A stretch of DNA of 64,000 nt from Peptoniphilus duerdenii ATCC BAA-1640. GTDB taxonomy: Bacteria > Bacillota > Clostridia > Tissierellales > Peptoniphilaceae. The DNA is taken from assembly GCF_000146345.1 (NCBI RefSeq), contig NZ_GL397071.1:155328-219327 (forward strand). Direction: 5' to 3'. The notes under the pieces were generated by a model that worked only from the letters and a program-made list of their open reading frames with translations, was not told the DNA's origin and did no database searches. Made by a program: the position numbers and the translations under genes. Positions 17,960 through 27,245 of this stretch are shown here, piece by piece; within the stretch, counting starts at the first letter, position 1, and the number at the start of each line of letters is the position of its first letter.

Positions 17960-18130
17960 TTACTCTGTAACCTCTAGCATATAATCTACTGTTCTTATCA
18001 TACCTCTGATTTCAGGGGTATCTTCTTTTTCTACAACCTGTCCGATTTTTCTAAGTCCTAGAGCTCTTACTGTTCTCTTGTGGGACTCAATTTTACCGAT
18101 AGGGCTTTTTACTAATTTTATTTTAAGCAT
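17960..18130 (-). CDS. rpmD: 50S ribosomal protein L30
   Basis: 56 codons between the rpsE and rplO genes. Begins [19 protein letters not shown] and ends in [16 protein letters not shown], with the L30 signature [19 protein letters not shown] split between. Reading from the ATG at 18130 to TAA at 17960. Confidence 0.96.
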   Translation of the reverse strand: MLKIKLVKSPIGKIESHKRTVRALGLRKIGQVVEKEDTPEIRGMIRTVDYMLEVTE

Positions 18131-18140
18131 TTTATCCCCC

Positions 18141-18647
18141 TTATCCTAGTATTTCATCTACAGATTTATTTCTTAGTCTTGCAACTTTTTCTACTGTCAT
18201 TAAGCTTGTTAATGCGTTCATTGTTGCGTTTACTATATTTCTACGGTTGTTTGATCCGATGTTTTTAGTTCTGATATCAGATACTCCAACTAGTTCTAGT
18301 ACTGCACGCACTGCTTCTCCCGCGATAACTCCTGTACCTGGTTTAGCTGGCTTTAAGAATACTTTTCCTGCTCCTGCAACTCCAGTGATTTCGTGTGGGA
18401 TTGTGGTTCCTACTAGATCTACTTTTACAAGGTGTTTTCTTGCGTCTTGGATTCCTTTTCTGATTGCTTCAGGTACTTCTAGTGCTTTTCCTGTTCCTAC
18501 TCCAACGTATCCGTTTCTGTCTCCAACTACCACTAGTGCTGTGAATCTGAAGTTTCTACCACCTTTAACTACTTTTGCTACTCTGTTTATTGCTACAACT
18601 CTTTCTTCTAGTTGAAGCTCATCAGGATTAATTAGTTTGTGTTCCAA
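18141..18647 (-). CDS. rpsE: 30S ribosomal protein S5
   Basis: 168 residues. The double-stranded RNA-binding fold begins at [18 protein letters not shown], and [20 protein letters not shown] follows. Positions around Gly and Lys of this loop influence decoding accuracy and spectinomycin response in the family. The start codon is TTG, seven bases behind AGGAGG. Confidence 0.96.
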   Translation of the reverse strand: MEHKLINPDELQLEERVVAINRVAKVVKGGRNFRFTALVVVGDRNGYVGVGTGKALEVPEAIRKGIQDARKHLVKVDLVGTTIPHEITGVAGAGKVFLKPAKPGTGVIAGEAVRAVLELVGVSDIRTKNIGSNNRRNIVNATMNALTSLMTVEKVARLRNKSVDEILG

Positions 18648-18662
18648 TCTTTTGCCTCCTTA

Positions 18663-19025
18663 CTAGAACTTAAGTCCGTTTTCTCTTGCAGCTTCTGCAA
18701 GGGATTTTACGCGTCCATGATATAGGTATCCAGATCTATCGAATACTACTTCTTCTATTCCTTTTTCTACTGCTCTTTTTGCAATAGCTGCTCCAACTGC
18801 TGCTGCTGCATCTTTGTTGTGAGTGTGATCTAGGCCTAGATCTTTATCTAGAGTTGATGCACTTGCTAGTGTAACTCCCTTAGTGTCGTCGATAATTTGT
18901 GCGTAAATATGGGCATTTGATCTAAATACACATAGTCTTGGGCAAGATGAGGTGCCAGAGATCTTGTTTCTTATTCTCTTATGTCTTTTTACTCTTGTAG
19001 ACTTTTTATCGATTTTATTTATCAA
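18663..19025 (-). CDS. rplR: 50S ribosomal protein L18
   Basis: 120 residues binding 5S rRNA ([20 protein letters not shown], then [21 protein letters not shown]). The start is TTG, placed five bases after AGGAGG. Twelve bases follow the end of rplF. Confidence 0.96.
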   Translation of the reverse strand: MINKIDKKSTRVKRHKRIRNKISGTSSCPRLCVFRSNAHIYAQIIDDTKGVTLASASTLDKDLGLDHTHNKDAAAAVGAAIAKRAVEKGIEEVVFDRSGYLYHGRVKSLAEAARENGLKF

Positions 19026-19037
19026 AGCGTCCTCCTA

Positions 19038-19574
19038 TTACTTACCAGTTTTTCCGACTTTACGTCTTATGATTTCATCTGAGTACTTAATTCCTTTTCC
19101 TTTGTAAGGTTCTGGTCTTCTGTATCCTCTGATGTGTGCTGCGTATTGTCCAACTTGTTGCTTATCTGAACCTGAAATTATAATTTTGTTTGGTGCTGGA
19201 ACTTCTACTTCTATTCCCTTTGGATCTTCTAGTTCTAGTGGATGTGAGAATCCTAGTGTTAGAGCTAGTTTCTTTCCTTGTTTAGCTGCTCTGTATCCTG
19301 TACCTACTATTTCAAGTTCTTTTGTATATCCTTCTGTTACTCCCACTACCATGTTGTAGATTAGAGTTCTTGTTAGTCCGTGTAGTGCACGGATTTTCTT
19401 TTCATCATTTGGTCTTGTTACTTCAAGTACTCCGTCTTCTAGTGAGATTGTTAAATTTTCATTGAATGTTTCTTTAAGTTCACCTTTTGGTCCCTTAACT
19501 GTAACTGTATGTCCGTCAATGGTTACTGTTACGTTTGATGGGATCTCTATAGGTTTTTTTCCAATTCTTGACAT
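19038..19574 (-). CDS. rplF: 50S ribosomal protein L6
   Basis: 178 residues. N-terminus [19 protein letters not shown] and the C-terminal [14 protein letters not shown] signature. It sits near the GTPase-associated region of the large subunit. Confidence 0.97.
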   Translation of the reverse strand: MSRIGKKPIEIPSNVTVTIDGHTVTVKGPKGELKETFNENLTISLEDGVLEVTRPNDEKKIRALHGLTRTLIYNMVVGVTEGYTKELEIVGTGYRAAKQGKKLALTLGFSHPLELEDPKGIEVEVPAPNKIIISGSDKQQVGQYAAHIRGYRRPEPYKGKGIKYSDEIIRRKVGKTGK

Positions 19575-19587
19575 TTATAGCCTCCTA

Positions 19588-19983
19588 TTACCAAACGTAG
19601 CAAATAACTTCGCCACCAACGTTAAGTTCTCTCGCTGTTTTGTCTGTTATTATTCCTTTTGATGTTGAGATTATTGCAATTCCTAGTCCTCCTAGTACTT
19701 TTGGAAGTTCTTGTGAATTTGCATATACTCTTAGTCCTGGTTTAGAGATTCTCTTTAGTCCTGAGATTACTCTGTCTCCGTCTTGTGTATATTTAAGTTC
19801 TACTTTTAGCATTCCTTGCTTGTTGTCTTCGATGAAGTCAAAGGATTTGATGTATCCTTCGTCAAGTAGAATTTGTGCGATTTCTTTTTTGATGTTTGAC
19901 GCAGGTACGTCAACTGTTTTATGTTTTGCATTATTGCTGTTTCTAATTCTAGTAAGCATATCTGCAATAGGATCTGTCATCAT
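19588..19983 (-). CDS. rpsH: 30S ribosomal protein S8
   Basis: 131 residues. The frame is open back to 20013, but AAGGAGG lies eight bases before the ATG at 19983, giving [16 protein letters not shown], the family's usual N-terminus. C-terminal [13 protein letters not shown] is the S8 end. It binds 16S helix 21 and in other bacteria represses the spc operon. Confidence 0.96.
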   Translation of the reverse strand: MMTDPIADMLTRIRNSNNAKHKTVDVPASNIKKEIAQILLDEGYIKSFDFIEDNKQGMLKVELKYTQDGDRVISGLKRISKPGLRVYANSQELPKVLGGLGIAIISTSKGIITDKTARELNVGGEVICYVW

Positions 19984-20006
19984 ATAGTTTTCCTCCTTCG
20001 CTAAAC

Positions 20007-20192
20007 TTACCAACTAGCTTTTTTCACGCCTGGGATTTGTCCCTTGTAAGCAAGTTCTCTAAAACATATTCTACAAATACCATACTTTTTAAGAACTGAG
20101 TGTGGTCTTCCACAAATTTTACATCTTGTGTATGCACGTGTAGAAAATTTCGGTTTTCTCTTTTGTTTAGCAATCATTGATTTCTTTGCCAT
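20007..20192 (-). CDS. rpsZ: 30S ribosomal protein S14, zinc type
   Basis: 61 residues with the short zinc form: Cys24, Cys27, Cys40 and Cys43 (RCKICGRPH ... GICRICF). This is the zinc-requiring paralogue found in the spc operon of Gram-positives. Confidence 0.96.
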   Translation of the reverse strand: MAKKSMIAKQKRKPKFSTRAYTRCKICGRPHSVLKKYGICRICFRELAYKGQIPGVKKASW

Positions 20193-20204
20193 TTTCTACC
20201 TCCC

Positions 20205-20747
20205 TTATCTGGCAAAAGGCATTCCCATTTTTTCAAGGAAAGCTTTGGCTTCTTCGTCAGTATTTGCTGTAGTTACTATTACAATGTCCATTCCTCTTAT
20301 TGCATCTACTTTATCGTATTCAATTTCTGGGAATATTAATTGTTCTTTTAATCCTAAAGCGTAATTTCCTCTACCGTCAAATGCAGTAGGTTTTACTCCT
20401 CTAAAGTCTCTTACTCTAGGTAGAGCAACGTTCATTAGCTTATCTAGGAAGTCATACATTTTTTCGCCTCTTAGGGTTACTTTTGTACCTATAGCGTGTC
20501 CTTCACGAAGTTTGAAGTTTGCGATAGATTTTTTAGCTTTTGTTATTATTGGCTTTTGTCCTGTGATGATTGTTAAATCATTTACTGCTGATTCTAAAGC
20601 TTTTGGATTGTCTTTTGCTTCTCCAAGTCCAATGTTTACTATTACTTTTTCAAGTTTTGGTACTTGCATTACATTTTTGTATCCAAATTTATCCATAAGA
20701 TAGCTTATTACTTCTTCTTGATATTTTTCCTTTAGTCTGGAAGTCAT
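20205..20747 (-). CDS. rplE: 50S ribosomal protein L5
   Basis: 180 residues ([19 protein letters not shown], later [20 protein letters not shown]). It binds 5S rRNA with L18 and contacts P-site tRNA. Normal length and place. Confidence 0.97.
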   Translation of the reverse strand: MTSRLKEKYQEEVISYLMDKFGYKNVMQVPKLEKVIVNIGLGEAKDNPKALESAVNDLTIITGQKPIITKAKKSIANFKLREGHAIGTKVTLRGEKMYDFLDKLMNVALPRVRDFRGVKPTAFDGRGNYALGLKEQLIFPEIEYDKVDAIRGMDIVIVTTANTDEEAKAFLEKMGMPFAR

Positions 20748-20758
20748 CCTCTACCTCC

Positions 20759-21067
20759 TTATTTAATGGTATTTCCGTCGGATTTTTTAAATCTAACTTT
20801 TTTACCGTCTTCTATTCTATATCCAAGTTTTGTTCCTTTTCCTGTCTTTGAATCAAAGTACATTACGTTAGATACGTGAATTGGTGCTTCCATTTCCACG
20901 ATTCCGCCTGGATGTTGAGGTCCCTTTGGTTTTTGATGTTTCTTAACCATGTTTACCTTTTCAACTACTACTTTATCTTCCTTTGGAAAAGTCCTTAAAA
21001 CTTTACCGGTACTTCCTTTGTATTTACCGGCTATTACTTTAACTGTGTCACCTTTTTTTATTCTCAT
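20759..21067 (-). CDS. rplX: 50S ribosomal protein L24
   Basis: 102 residues with a KOW motif at the N-terminus (KKGDTVKVIAGKYKGSTGKVL) and the HQKPKGPQHPGGI segment. It starts assembly of the large subunit. Confidence 0.97.
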   Translation of the reverse strand: MRIKKGDTVKVIAGKYKGSTGKVLRTFPKEDKVVVEKVNMVKKHQKPKGPQHPGGIVEMEAPIHVSNVMYFDSKTGKGTKLGYRIEDGKKVRFKKSDGNTIK

Positions 21068-21080
21068 AGTTTCCTCCTAA

Positions 21081-21449
21081 TTAAAGTACTTCCGGTGCAA
21101 GAGAGATTATCTTCATAAAGTCTTTGTATCTTAATTCTCTCGTTACTGGTCCAAAGATACGAGTTCCTACTGGAGACTTGTCATCTTTGATTATTACTGC
21201 TGCATTGTCATCGAATTTTATATAGCTTCCATCAGGACGGCTAATTCCTTTAGATGTTCTTACGATAACTGCTTTTACAACACTGCCTTTTTTAACAACG
21301 CCACCAGGTGTTGCATTTTTAACTGAACAAACTACGATATCTCCAATATTGGCGATCTTTCTGTTTGTTCCTCCTAGTACTTTGATTACTAAAAGTTCTT
21401 TAGCACCGCTGTTGTCTGCAACACGCATTCTGCTTTCTTGTTGAATCAT
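21081..21449 (-). CDS. rplN: 50S ribosomal protein L14
   Basis: 122 residues starting [19 protein letters not shown], with [13 protein letters not shown] near the end. L14 forms intersubunit bridges. Confidence 0.97.
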   Translation of the reverse strand: MIQQESRMRVADNSGAKELLVIKVLGGTNRKIANIGDIVVCSVKNATPGGVVKKGSVVKAVIVRTSKGISRPDGSYIKFDDNAAVIIKDDKSPVGTRIFGPVTRELRYKDFMKIISLAPEVL

Positions 21450-21467
21450 TAAAGAAATCCTCCTTCC

Positions 21468-21722
21468 TTATTTTGCTCTTTCTAGAATTTCCACTAGTCT
21501 CCATCTCTTATCTTTTGATAGTGGTCTAGTTTCCATTAGTTTTACTTTATCGCCTACTTGGCACTCATTGTTTTCGTCATGAGCTTTAAACTTACTAGTC
21601 TTTTTAAATCTCTTTTTATAGATGGGATGTGCAACAAATGTTTCTATAGCAACAGTTATAGTTTTGTCCATTTTGTCACTTACAACTGTTCCGATTATTG
21701 TCTTTCTATGGTTTCTTTCCAT
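21468..21722 (-). CDS. rpsQ: 30S ribosomal protein S17
   Basis: 84 residues ([20 protein letters not shown], then [20 protein letters not shown]), an OB-fold 16S-binding protein. Three bases from rpmC. Confidence 0.97.
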   Translation of the reverse strand: MERNHRKTIIGTVVSDKMDKTITVAIETFVAHPIYKKRFKKTSKFKAHDENNECQVGDKVKLMETRPLSKDKRWRLVEILERAK

Positions 21723-21725
21723 GGA

Positions 21726-21932
21726 TTATGCCTCCCTTCCTAAGTTTAGTTCTCTTTCTCTTAAGATAGTCTTGCATCTTGCAATGTCTGTCTTAACTAG
21801 CTTTATACTTGATGGATTATCAAGTTGACCTGTAGCGAGTCTAAATCTTAGATTAAATAGTTCGTTTTTTAATTCTTCTACTTTATTTACAAGTTGTTCA
21901 CTTGAAAGGCTTCGAATCTCTTTAGTCTTCAA
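21726..21932 (-). CDS. rpmC: 50S ribosomal protein L29
   Basis: About 68 residues. The frame opens with ATG at 21944 inside rplP, but a TTG at 21932 gives the family-like start [14 protein letters not shown] and is preceded at a normal distance by AAGGATGG, so TTG is preferred. It sits at the tunnel exit where targeting factors dock. Confidence 0.9.
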   Translation of the reverse strand: MKTKEIRSLSSEQLVNKVEELKNELFNLRFRLATGQLDNPSSIKLVKTDIARCKTILRERELNLGREA

Positions 21933-22353
21933 TTGATTCACCATCCTTATCTTTCATAACAAATTTAGTTTTGATTGGTAGTTTCATTGCTGCAAGTCTC
22001 ATTGCTTCTCTTGCAATTTCTTCTGATACTCCACTCATTTCAAACAATACTCTTCCTGGTTTAACTACTGATACCCAGTAAGATGGTGCACCTTTACCAG
22101 AACCCATTCTTGTTTCAGCTGGTTTTTCTGTTACTGGTTTATCTGGGAAGATTTTGATCCAAATATTACCACCACGGCGGATATATCTTGTCATCGCACG
22201 TCTTGCTGCTTCTATTTGGTTTGCTGTTATCCATGCTGGATCTAAAGCTTGAAGGCCGTATTCACCATAGGTAAGTGTGTTACCTTTTTGTGCTTTACCC
22301 TTCATTCTGCCTCTGTGTACTCTACGGTATTTAACTCTTTTAGGCATTAACAT
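21922..22353 (-). CDS. rplP: 50S ribosomal protein L16
   Basis: 143 residues starting [19 protein letters not shown], with [20 protein letters not shown]16 organises the A-site tRNA region. GGAGG lies eight bases ahead of the ATG at 22353. Its end overlaps rpmC. Confidence 0.96.
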   Translation of the reverse strand: MLMPKRVKYRRVHRGRMKGKAQKGNTLTYGEYGLQALDPAWITANQIEAARRAMTRYIRRGGNIWIKIFPDKPVTEKPAETRMGSGKGAPSYWVSVVKPGRVLFEMSGVSEEIAREAMRLAAMKLPIKTKFVMKDKDGESIED

Positions 22354-22373
22354 ATTGTGTTCCTCCCTTCTTA

Positions 22374-23132
22374 CTAAGCTTCCTTGTTAGTGTTGTCTTT
22401 TCTACGGTTTTGGAAATTTCCTTTTCCTCTTCTATTTCTACCGTCACGATCGTTTCTTCTTTTTTTTCTATTATCTCTTTCGCGAGGTTGTCCGTTTCTT
22501 GCTTGAGGAAGAACTTCTCCCTTGTATAGCCAAACTTTTACTCCTAGTTTTCCGTAGGTTGTATCTGCTTCTGCAAATCCGTAGTCGATGTCTGCTCTTA
22601 GTGTTTGTAGAGGAATGGTTCCTTCTGAATATCCTTCAGTTCTTGCCATGTCTGCTCCGCCAAGTCTTCCAGATACTGCTGTTTTAATTCCTTTTGCTCC
22701 AGCTCTCATGGTTCTTTGGATTGCTTGTTTCATAGCACGTCTGAATGAAATTCTTCTTTCAAGTGCTTCTGCTATTGATTCAGCTACTAGCACTGCATCC
22801 ATGTCTAGGTTCTTAATTTCTTCAACATTTACTACTACGCTTTTACCAGTTAATTTTTCTAGTTCTGCTCTTAGTTCTTCTACTCCAACTCCTCCACGGC
22901 CTATTACCATTCCTGGTTTACCGGTAGAGATTGAAACTTTTACTCTATTTGCAGCTCTTTCGATTTCTACTTTTGCGATTCCTGCTGCATATAGTTTAGT
23001 CTTTATATACTCACGAATTTTGTTGTCTTCGATTAGAAGATCGCTAAAATCTTTTTTGTTAGCATACCATTTTGAATCCCAGTCTTTTATAATGCCAACG
23101 CGAAGACCGTGTGGGTTAACTTTTTGGCCCAT
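22374..23132 (-). CDS. rpsC: 30S ribosomal protein S3
   Basis: 252 residues. N-terminus [22 protein letters not shown] domain with [16 protein letters not shown], and the C-terminal [13 protein letters not shown] tail of about 35 residues rich in Arg, Asn, Asp and Lys follows, longer than in Bacillus. S3 forms the mRNA entry site. Confidence 0.96.
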   Translation of the reverse strand: MGQKVNPHGLRVGIIKDWDSKWYANKKDFSDLLIEDNKIREYIKTKLYAAGIAKVEIERAANRVKVSISTGKPGMVIGRGGVGVEELRAELEKLTGKSVVVNVEEIKNLDMDAVLVAESIAEALERRISFRRAMKQAIQRTMRAGAKGIKTAVSGRLGGADMARTEGYSEGTIPLQTLRADIDYGFAEADTTYGKLGVKVWLYKGEVLPQARNGQPRERDNRKKRRNDRDGRNRRGKGNFQNRRKDNTNKEA

Positions 23133-23142
23133 TTTTACCTCC

Positions 23143-23478
23143 TTACTCTCTTTCTGCTACGACTACGCCGATATGACTTGATCTCTTTAAGATTGGATAA
23201 GCCATACCTTTTGCTTTAGGACGGAATCTCTTCATAGTTGGTCCGTCATTTGCGTAAGCTTCTTTAACATAAAGATCGTCAGCATCTAAATTCAAATTAT
23301 TTTCTGCATTGGCTACTGCTGAATTTAATACTTTTAAAAGCTCTTTTGCTCCACGTTTTGGTGTAAACATAAGTATAGCTTTTGCTTCTTCAACGCTTTT
23401 GCCACGAATTTCATCACATATATAGTGAACTTTTAGAGGTGAAATTCTTATATATTTTGCAATTGCTCTTGCTTCCAT
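23143..23478 (-). CDS. rplV: 50S ribosomal protein L22
   Basis: 111 residues ([20 protein letters not shown], then [20 protein letters not shown]). Its beta-hairpin lines the peptide exit tunnel and is a macrolide-resistance site in the family; no insertion is seen in it. Confidence 0.97.
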   Translation of the reverse strand: MEARAIAKYIRISPLKVHYICDEIRGKSVEEAKAILMFTPKRGAKELLKVLNSAVANAENNLNLDADDLYVKEAYANDGPTMKRFRPKAKGMAYPILKRSSHIGVVVAERE

Positions 23479-23490
23479 TTAAAAACCTCC

Positions 23491-23775
23491 TTATTTTCCA
23501 CCAATGGTCTTTTCGGTTTTTCCAGCATGACCCTTGTAAGTTCTAGTAGGTACAAATTCACCTAACTTGTGTCCTACCATATCTTCTGTTATATATATTG
23601 GAACATGTTTTCTTCCGTCGTGAACTGCTATAGTGTGTGTTACCATTTCTGGGAAAATTGTTGAACGACGTGACCATGTTTTAATTACTTGTTTTTCATT
23701 CTTTTCGTTAAGTGCATCTACTTTCTTTAGAAGATGCTCATCAGCGAAAGGTCCTTTTTTAAGTGATCTACTCAT
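23491..23775 (-). CDS. rpsS: 30S ribosomal protein S19
   Basis: 94 residues, [18 protein letters not shown] and [16 protein letters not shown]. Head protein of the small subunit. Confidence 0.97.
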   Translation of the reverse strand: MSRSLKKGPFADEHLLKKVDALNEKNEKQVIKTWSRRSTIFPEMVTHTIAVHDGRKHVPIYITEDMVGHKLGEFVPTRTYKGHAGKTEKTIGGK

Positions 23776-23785
23776 TTTTCCCCTC

Positions 23786-24616
23786 CTACTTAGTTCTTCT
23801 TCTTATAATAAATTGGTTAGATTTCTTGTTTTTCTTTCTAGTCTTAAGTCCTAGAGTCTTCTTACCCCATGGAGACATTGGAGATGGACGACCAATTGGA
23901 GCACGTCCTTCACCACCACCGTGAGGGTGATCTACTGGGTTCATCGCTGAACCTCTTACGTGAGGTCTTCTTCCAAGATATCTGCTCTTACCTGCTTTAC
24001 CTAGAGTTATAAGTTCGTGAGAGATGTTACTTACTTGACCAATTGTTGCTTTACAATTGATTGGTACCATTCTCATTTCTGTAGAAGGTAATCTTAGAGT
24101 TGCGTATTTTCCTTCTTTTGCCATAAGTTGAACTTCAGCGCCTGCAGATCTTGCAAGTTGTCCACCCTTACCAGGTAGTAATTCAACGTTATGAACAGTT
24201 GTACCAACTGGGATGTTCTTAAGTTCTAGAGCGTTACCGATTTTGATATCAGCGTGTTCTCCAGATTCAACAACATCTCCAACCTTTAGTCCATTAGGTG
24301 CTAAGATGTATCTCTTTTCACCGTCTGCATATGCAACAAGTGCAATGTATGCAGTTCTGTATGGATCGTATTCTATAGTTTGTACTTTAGCTGGTATATT
24401 ATCTTTATTTCTTTTGAAATCGATGATTCTGTATTTTCTCTTAACTCCGCCGCCTCTGTGTCTAGAAGTGATTCTTCCGTGAGCGTTTCTTCCGGCAGTA
24501 GTATTAAGATTTACAGTAAGTGACTTTTCAGGAATGCTCCTTGTAACTTCTTCAAATGTAGCTACTGTCATTTGACGTCTAGAAGGAGTTGTGGGTTTAT
24601 ATCCTCTAATTGCCAT
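23786..24616 (-). CDS. rplB: 50S ribosomal protein L2
   Basis: 276 residues with the [20 protein letters not shown] signature, containing the His linked to peptidyl-transferase centre assembly. Full length. Confidence 0.98.
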   Translation of the reverse strand: MAIRGYKPTTPSRRQMTVATFEEVTRSIPEKSLTVNLNTTAGRNAHGRITSRHRGGGVKRKYRIIDFKRNKDNIPAKVQTIEYDPYRTAYIALVAYADGEKRYILAPNGLKVGDVVESGEHADIKIGNALELKNIPVGTTVHNVELLPGKGGQLARSAGAEVQLMAKEGKYATLRLPSTEMRMVPINCKATIGQVSNISHELITLGKAGKSRYLGRRPHVRGSAMNPVDHPHGGGEGRAPIGRPSPMSPWGKKTLGLKTRKKNKKSNQFIIRRRTK

Positions 24617-24633
24617 TACTTAATCCCCCTTTA

Positions 24634-24924
24634 TTAGTTCAAACCTTCAAAGAATTCAATCGGTTTAGATGAATCTTTAAGGGTTATAATTGCTTTCTTC
24701 CAAGAAGCTCTGTATCCACTAGTAGCTCCTTGTCTCTTTAATTTACCTCTAACATGCATAGTATTTACTCTTTCAATTTCTACTCCGAAGATGCTTTCTA
24801 GAGCACTTTTAATTTCAGGCTTAGTAGCAGTCTTTTTAACTTTGAAAGTGTACTTATTATGTTCCATGTCAGCCATTGATTTTTCAGTTATAATTGGTTC
24901 TATAATAATATCAAACTTACTCAT
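24634..24924 (-). CDS. rplW: 50S ribosomal protein L23
   Basis: 96 residues (IIEPIITEKSMADMEHNKY). Docking site for SRP and trigger factor at the tunnel exit. Its ATG overlaps the rplD stop (TAATG). Confidence 0.96.
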   Translation of the reverse strand: MSKFDIIIEPIITEKSMADMEHNKYTFKVKKTATKPEIKSALESIFGVEIERVNTMHVRGKLKRQGATSGYRASWKKAIITLKDSSKPIEFFEGLN

Positions 24925-25613
24925 TATTTAAACACCTCACTAACTGTTCCTAGAGCAGCCTTAGAAATAACAAGATTTTCATGTTTTAAAAGATCATAAA
25001 CATTTATAAGTCTTGCTTCAGAAGCTTTAACTCCAGCGATATTTCTAGCTGATAGATTAACATTTCTGTCATGTTCTGCAGTAACAACGTAAGCACTCTT
25101 CTTAACGCCAACAGCATTTAAGAAATTCTTGAAGTCCTTAGTCTTAATGTTATCCATCTTAATGTCGTCAATTACGATAATTTCGTTTAAGTTTACTTTA
25201 GAAGTAAGCACAGACTTAAGAGCAAGTCTTCTAACTTTCTTAGGAGTAGTGTATGAGTAATCACGAGGTTTTTTCGCAAATACGATACCACCTTTTCTCC
25301 ATTGTGGTGAACGGATACTACCTTGACGAGCACGTCCTGTACCCTTTTGTCTCCAAGGTTTTCTACCTCCACCTCTTACTTCTGCACGAGTTTTGCAAGC
25401 GTGAGTACCTTGTCTCTTGTTTGCAAGTTGGTTTTTAACAACTAGGTAAACTGCGTGTCTATTAATTCTATTTTCAGTATCGAAGTTTCCTTCTTCAACT
25501 AACTTTTCGATTTCTTCTTCAGTTAGCTCTTCTTTTAAACCAAAGATGTTTTCATCTAGTTCAATTTCTGAAACCTCAGCTCCAGTCATATCGAATACTT
25601 TAACTTTTGTCAT
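24924..25613 (-). CDS. rplD: 50S ribosomal protein L4 with an acidic N-terminal insertion
   Basis: 229 residues, about 20 to 25 more than the Escherichia coli and typical clostridial protein. The conserved core is RQGTHACKTRAEVRGGG, then KPWRQKGTGRARQGSIRSP. The extra material lies between the N-terminal IFGLKEEL and the RHAVYLVVKNQLAN helix and is acidic (TEEEIEKLVEEGNFDTEN). L4 extends into the exit tunnel and in Escherichia coli represses its own S10 operon by binding the leader RNA. Confidence 0.95.
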   Translation of the reverse strand: MTKVKVFDMTGAEVSEIELDENIFGLKEELTEEEIEKLVEEGNFDTENRINRHAVYLVVKNQLANKRQGTHACKTRAEVRGGGRKPWRQKGTGRARQGSIRSPQWRKGGIVFAKKPRDYSYTTPKKVRRLALKSVLTSKVNLNEIIVIDDIKMDNIKTKDFKNFLNAVGVKKSAYVVTAEHDRNVNLSARNIAGVKASEARLINVYDLLKHENLVISKAALGTVSEVFK

Positions 25614-25624
25614 GAAAACCCTCC

Positions 25625-26257
25625 TTACTTACCTTGTTTAACTGTTTCTTTAACAGTGACTTTTCCACGTTTAGGTCCTGGAATAGATCCTTTAACGAAG
25701 ATTAAGTTTCTTTCTTCGTCAACTCTTACAACTAGTAGGTTTTGAACAGTAACTCTTTCGTTACCAGTCTTTCCAGCCATTCTGTGGTTCTTCCAAACTT
25801 TTCCAGGATAAGTTGCAGCTCCCATACCACCAGGCATTCTGTGGAACTTAGAACCGTGAGTTTCACGACCACGTCCGAAACCGTGACGAGTTACAACCCC
25901 TTGAGTTCCCTTACCTTTAGAAGTTCCTACAACATCTACGAAATCTCCTTCAGAAAAGATAGTAACATTTAATTCTTTTCCGATTTCATAGCTATCTAAA
26001 TCATCAGTTTTAAATTCGTTAAGATATTTCTTAGGCTCAACATTAGCCTTTTCGAAATGTCCTTTAGTTGGTTTGTTTACCCTGTTTAGCTTAACATCGC
26101 CAGAAGCAACTTGAACTGCATTATAACCATCAGTTTCAACGCTCTTCTTTTGAACAACGACATTAGGCATAGCTTGAATAACTGTTACAGGAGTAACTGT
26201 ACCATTTTCGTCAAAAAGTTGAGTCATGCCGACTTTTTTACCAATTAGAAATTTCAA
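25625..26257 (-). CDS. rplC: 50S ribosomal protein L3
   Basis: 210 residues (MKFLIGKKVGMTQLFDENG; later GRGRETHGSKFHRMPGGMGA). It contacts the peptidyl-transferase centre. The start codon is TTG at 26257, behind AGGAGG with nine bases between. A 59-base spacer to rpsJ contains a small hairpin, GATTAC-ATC-GTAATC. Confidence 0.96.
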   Translation of the reverse strand: MKFLIGKKVGMTQLFDENGTVTPVTVIQAMPNVVVQKKSVETDGYNAVQVASGDVKLNRVNKPTKGHFEKANVEPKKYLNEFKTDDLDSYEIGKELNVTIFSEGDFVDVVGTSKGKGTQGVVTRHGFGRGRETHGSKFHRMPGGMGAATYPGKVWKNHRMAGKTGNERVTVQNLLVVRVDEERNLIFVKGSIPGPKRGKVTVKETVKQGK

Positions 26258-26316
26258 ATTTCTACACCTCCTAAATTTTACAGCGGATTACATCGTAATC
26301 TTATAAAGAACAATTA

Positions 26317-26628
26317 TTAAAGCTTAATTTCTATATCAACGCCTGCAGGAAGATTTAACTTCATAAGAGCGTCAACGGTCTTTTGGTTTGGACCAAGAAT
26401 ATCGATAAGTCTTTTATGAGTTCTTTGCTCAAATTGTTCTCTAGAATCTTTGTACTTATGAACAGCTCTAAGAATAGTTACAACTTCCTTTTCAGTAGGA
26501 AGAGGAATAGGTCCTGAAACCTTAGCTCCAGTAGCCTTAGCAGCTTCTACAATTCTCTTAGCTGAATTATCAAGTAATTCGTGATCATAAGCTTTAAGCC
26601 TGATTCTAATCTTTTGTTTGTTTGACAT
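26317..26628 (-). CDS. rpsJ: 30S ribosomal protein S10
   Basis: 103 residues ([20 protein letters not shown]; later [20 protein letters not shown]). S10 is in the subunit head and also serves as NusE in antitermination. First gene of the cluster. GAGGAGG stands five bases before ATG, directly after the 3' end of a folded leader. Confidence 0.97.
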   Translation of the reverse strand: MSNKQKIRIRLKAYDHELLDNSAKRIVEAAKATGAKVSGPIPLPTEKEVVTILRAVHKYKDSREQFEQRTHKRLIDILGPNQKTVDALMKLNLPAGVDIEIKL

Positions 26629-26805
26629 TTTTACCTCCTCTTTGCGAAGGGGGTTATGGATAAACGCATCCTGGTGTATCCAGTGCGTAGGAAAATAACC
26701 CAGCCCGATTCTTCGGACTTCTCCGTCATAATTACCCCAAGGTCCTTTTCCCGAAAATCTTAGGCAACCTATGACATCATCGCAATTTTTTCATTAAACA
26801 AATAC
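26629..26805 (-). ncRNA. Structured 5' leader of the rpsJ (S10) operon
   Basis: From a promoter at 26812-26840 a leader of about 175 nt precedes rpsJ. By eye it can form: a closing helix joining TTGCGA (26780-26785) and TCGCAA (26642-26647), both given as minus-strand RNA; a helix GTCATA/TATGAC (26770-26775 with 26725-26730) extended by GTTGCC/GGTAAT with two wobbles; a tiny CGGA-GAAG-TCCG hairpin; and a long arm with outer helix 26651-26657/26695-26701 (7 bp), inner ACGCA/TGCGT (26664-26668/26684-26688) and apical CTGG/CCAG. The Shine-Dalgarno follows the closing helix at once. It may be an autoregulatory ribosomal-protein leader; known Rfam families were not checked. Confidence 0.6.
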
Positions 26806-26811
26806 TTAAAT

Positions 26812-26840
26812 ATTATACAATAAAACGGCTAAAATTTCAA
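26812..26840 (-). promoter_or_regulatory. SigA-type promoter of the S10-spc-alpha operon
   Basis: Minus strand TTGAAA (26835-26840), 17-bp spacer, TATAAT (26812-26817). Predicted start near 26805. Confidence 0.8.
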
Positions 26841-26885
26841 GTAATTAATGATTTTAAAATCAAAATAATCAGAAATTTTCCCGCA

Positions 26886-26914
26886 TAAAAAAGCCTAGGA
26901 ACACCTAAGCTTTA
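26886..26914 (-). terminator. Orphan terminator-like hairpin upstream of the S10 promoter
   Basis: AAAGCCTAGG-AACA-CCTAAGCTTT, a 10-bp stem with one mismatch. On the minus strand it ends in a run of six T. No gene lies between it and the ilvD terminator at 27162-27196, so it may end a short untranslated RNA or read-through. The rest of 26915-27160 is AT-rich with no visible gene. Confidence 0.55.
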
Positions 26915-27161
26915 GATATAATACCATATGATTTGCAAAAAGTAAAACAATTAAGATGAAATTTTTGTGAAAAATAAAAATTTTAGCAAATCTATCTCGA
27001 AAAATATTTTTCTTCTATAATAGATTAGATTTTTCTAATCATTCAGGCTTAATTTTCAATATAGCTTAATAATAATTTTTTTTGTAAAATTTCGTTACTC
27101 ATACTATCTACAAGAAATAATTTTTAAACTCTCTTAATGATGTAAATAATTATGGATAATA

Positions 27162-27196
27162 AAAAGACCAAATAAGATTCCTCTTACCGGTCTTTT
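27162..27196 (-). terminator. Terminator after the ilvD-family gene
   Basis: AAAAGACC pairs with GGTCTTTT, with inner TAAGA/TCTTA pairing; AT-rich tails on both sides. Confidence 0.8.
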
Positions 27197-27245
27197 ATAT
27201 TTTCGCTTATCGTTTCAAATTGTTAGGAGTTTTATAAGCTTTTTA

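Noticed and set aside
12849-26628. A pseudogene or horizontal gene within the ribosomal cluster
   Set aside because: All genes are full length with normal motifs; only map and rpsD are missing.
26629-26805. T-box or known riboswitch in the rpsJ leader
   Set aside because: No T-box sequence (GGUGGNACCGCG type) or known aptamer core seen, and the downstream gene is ribosomal.
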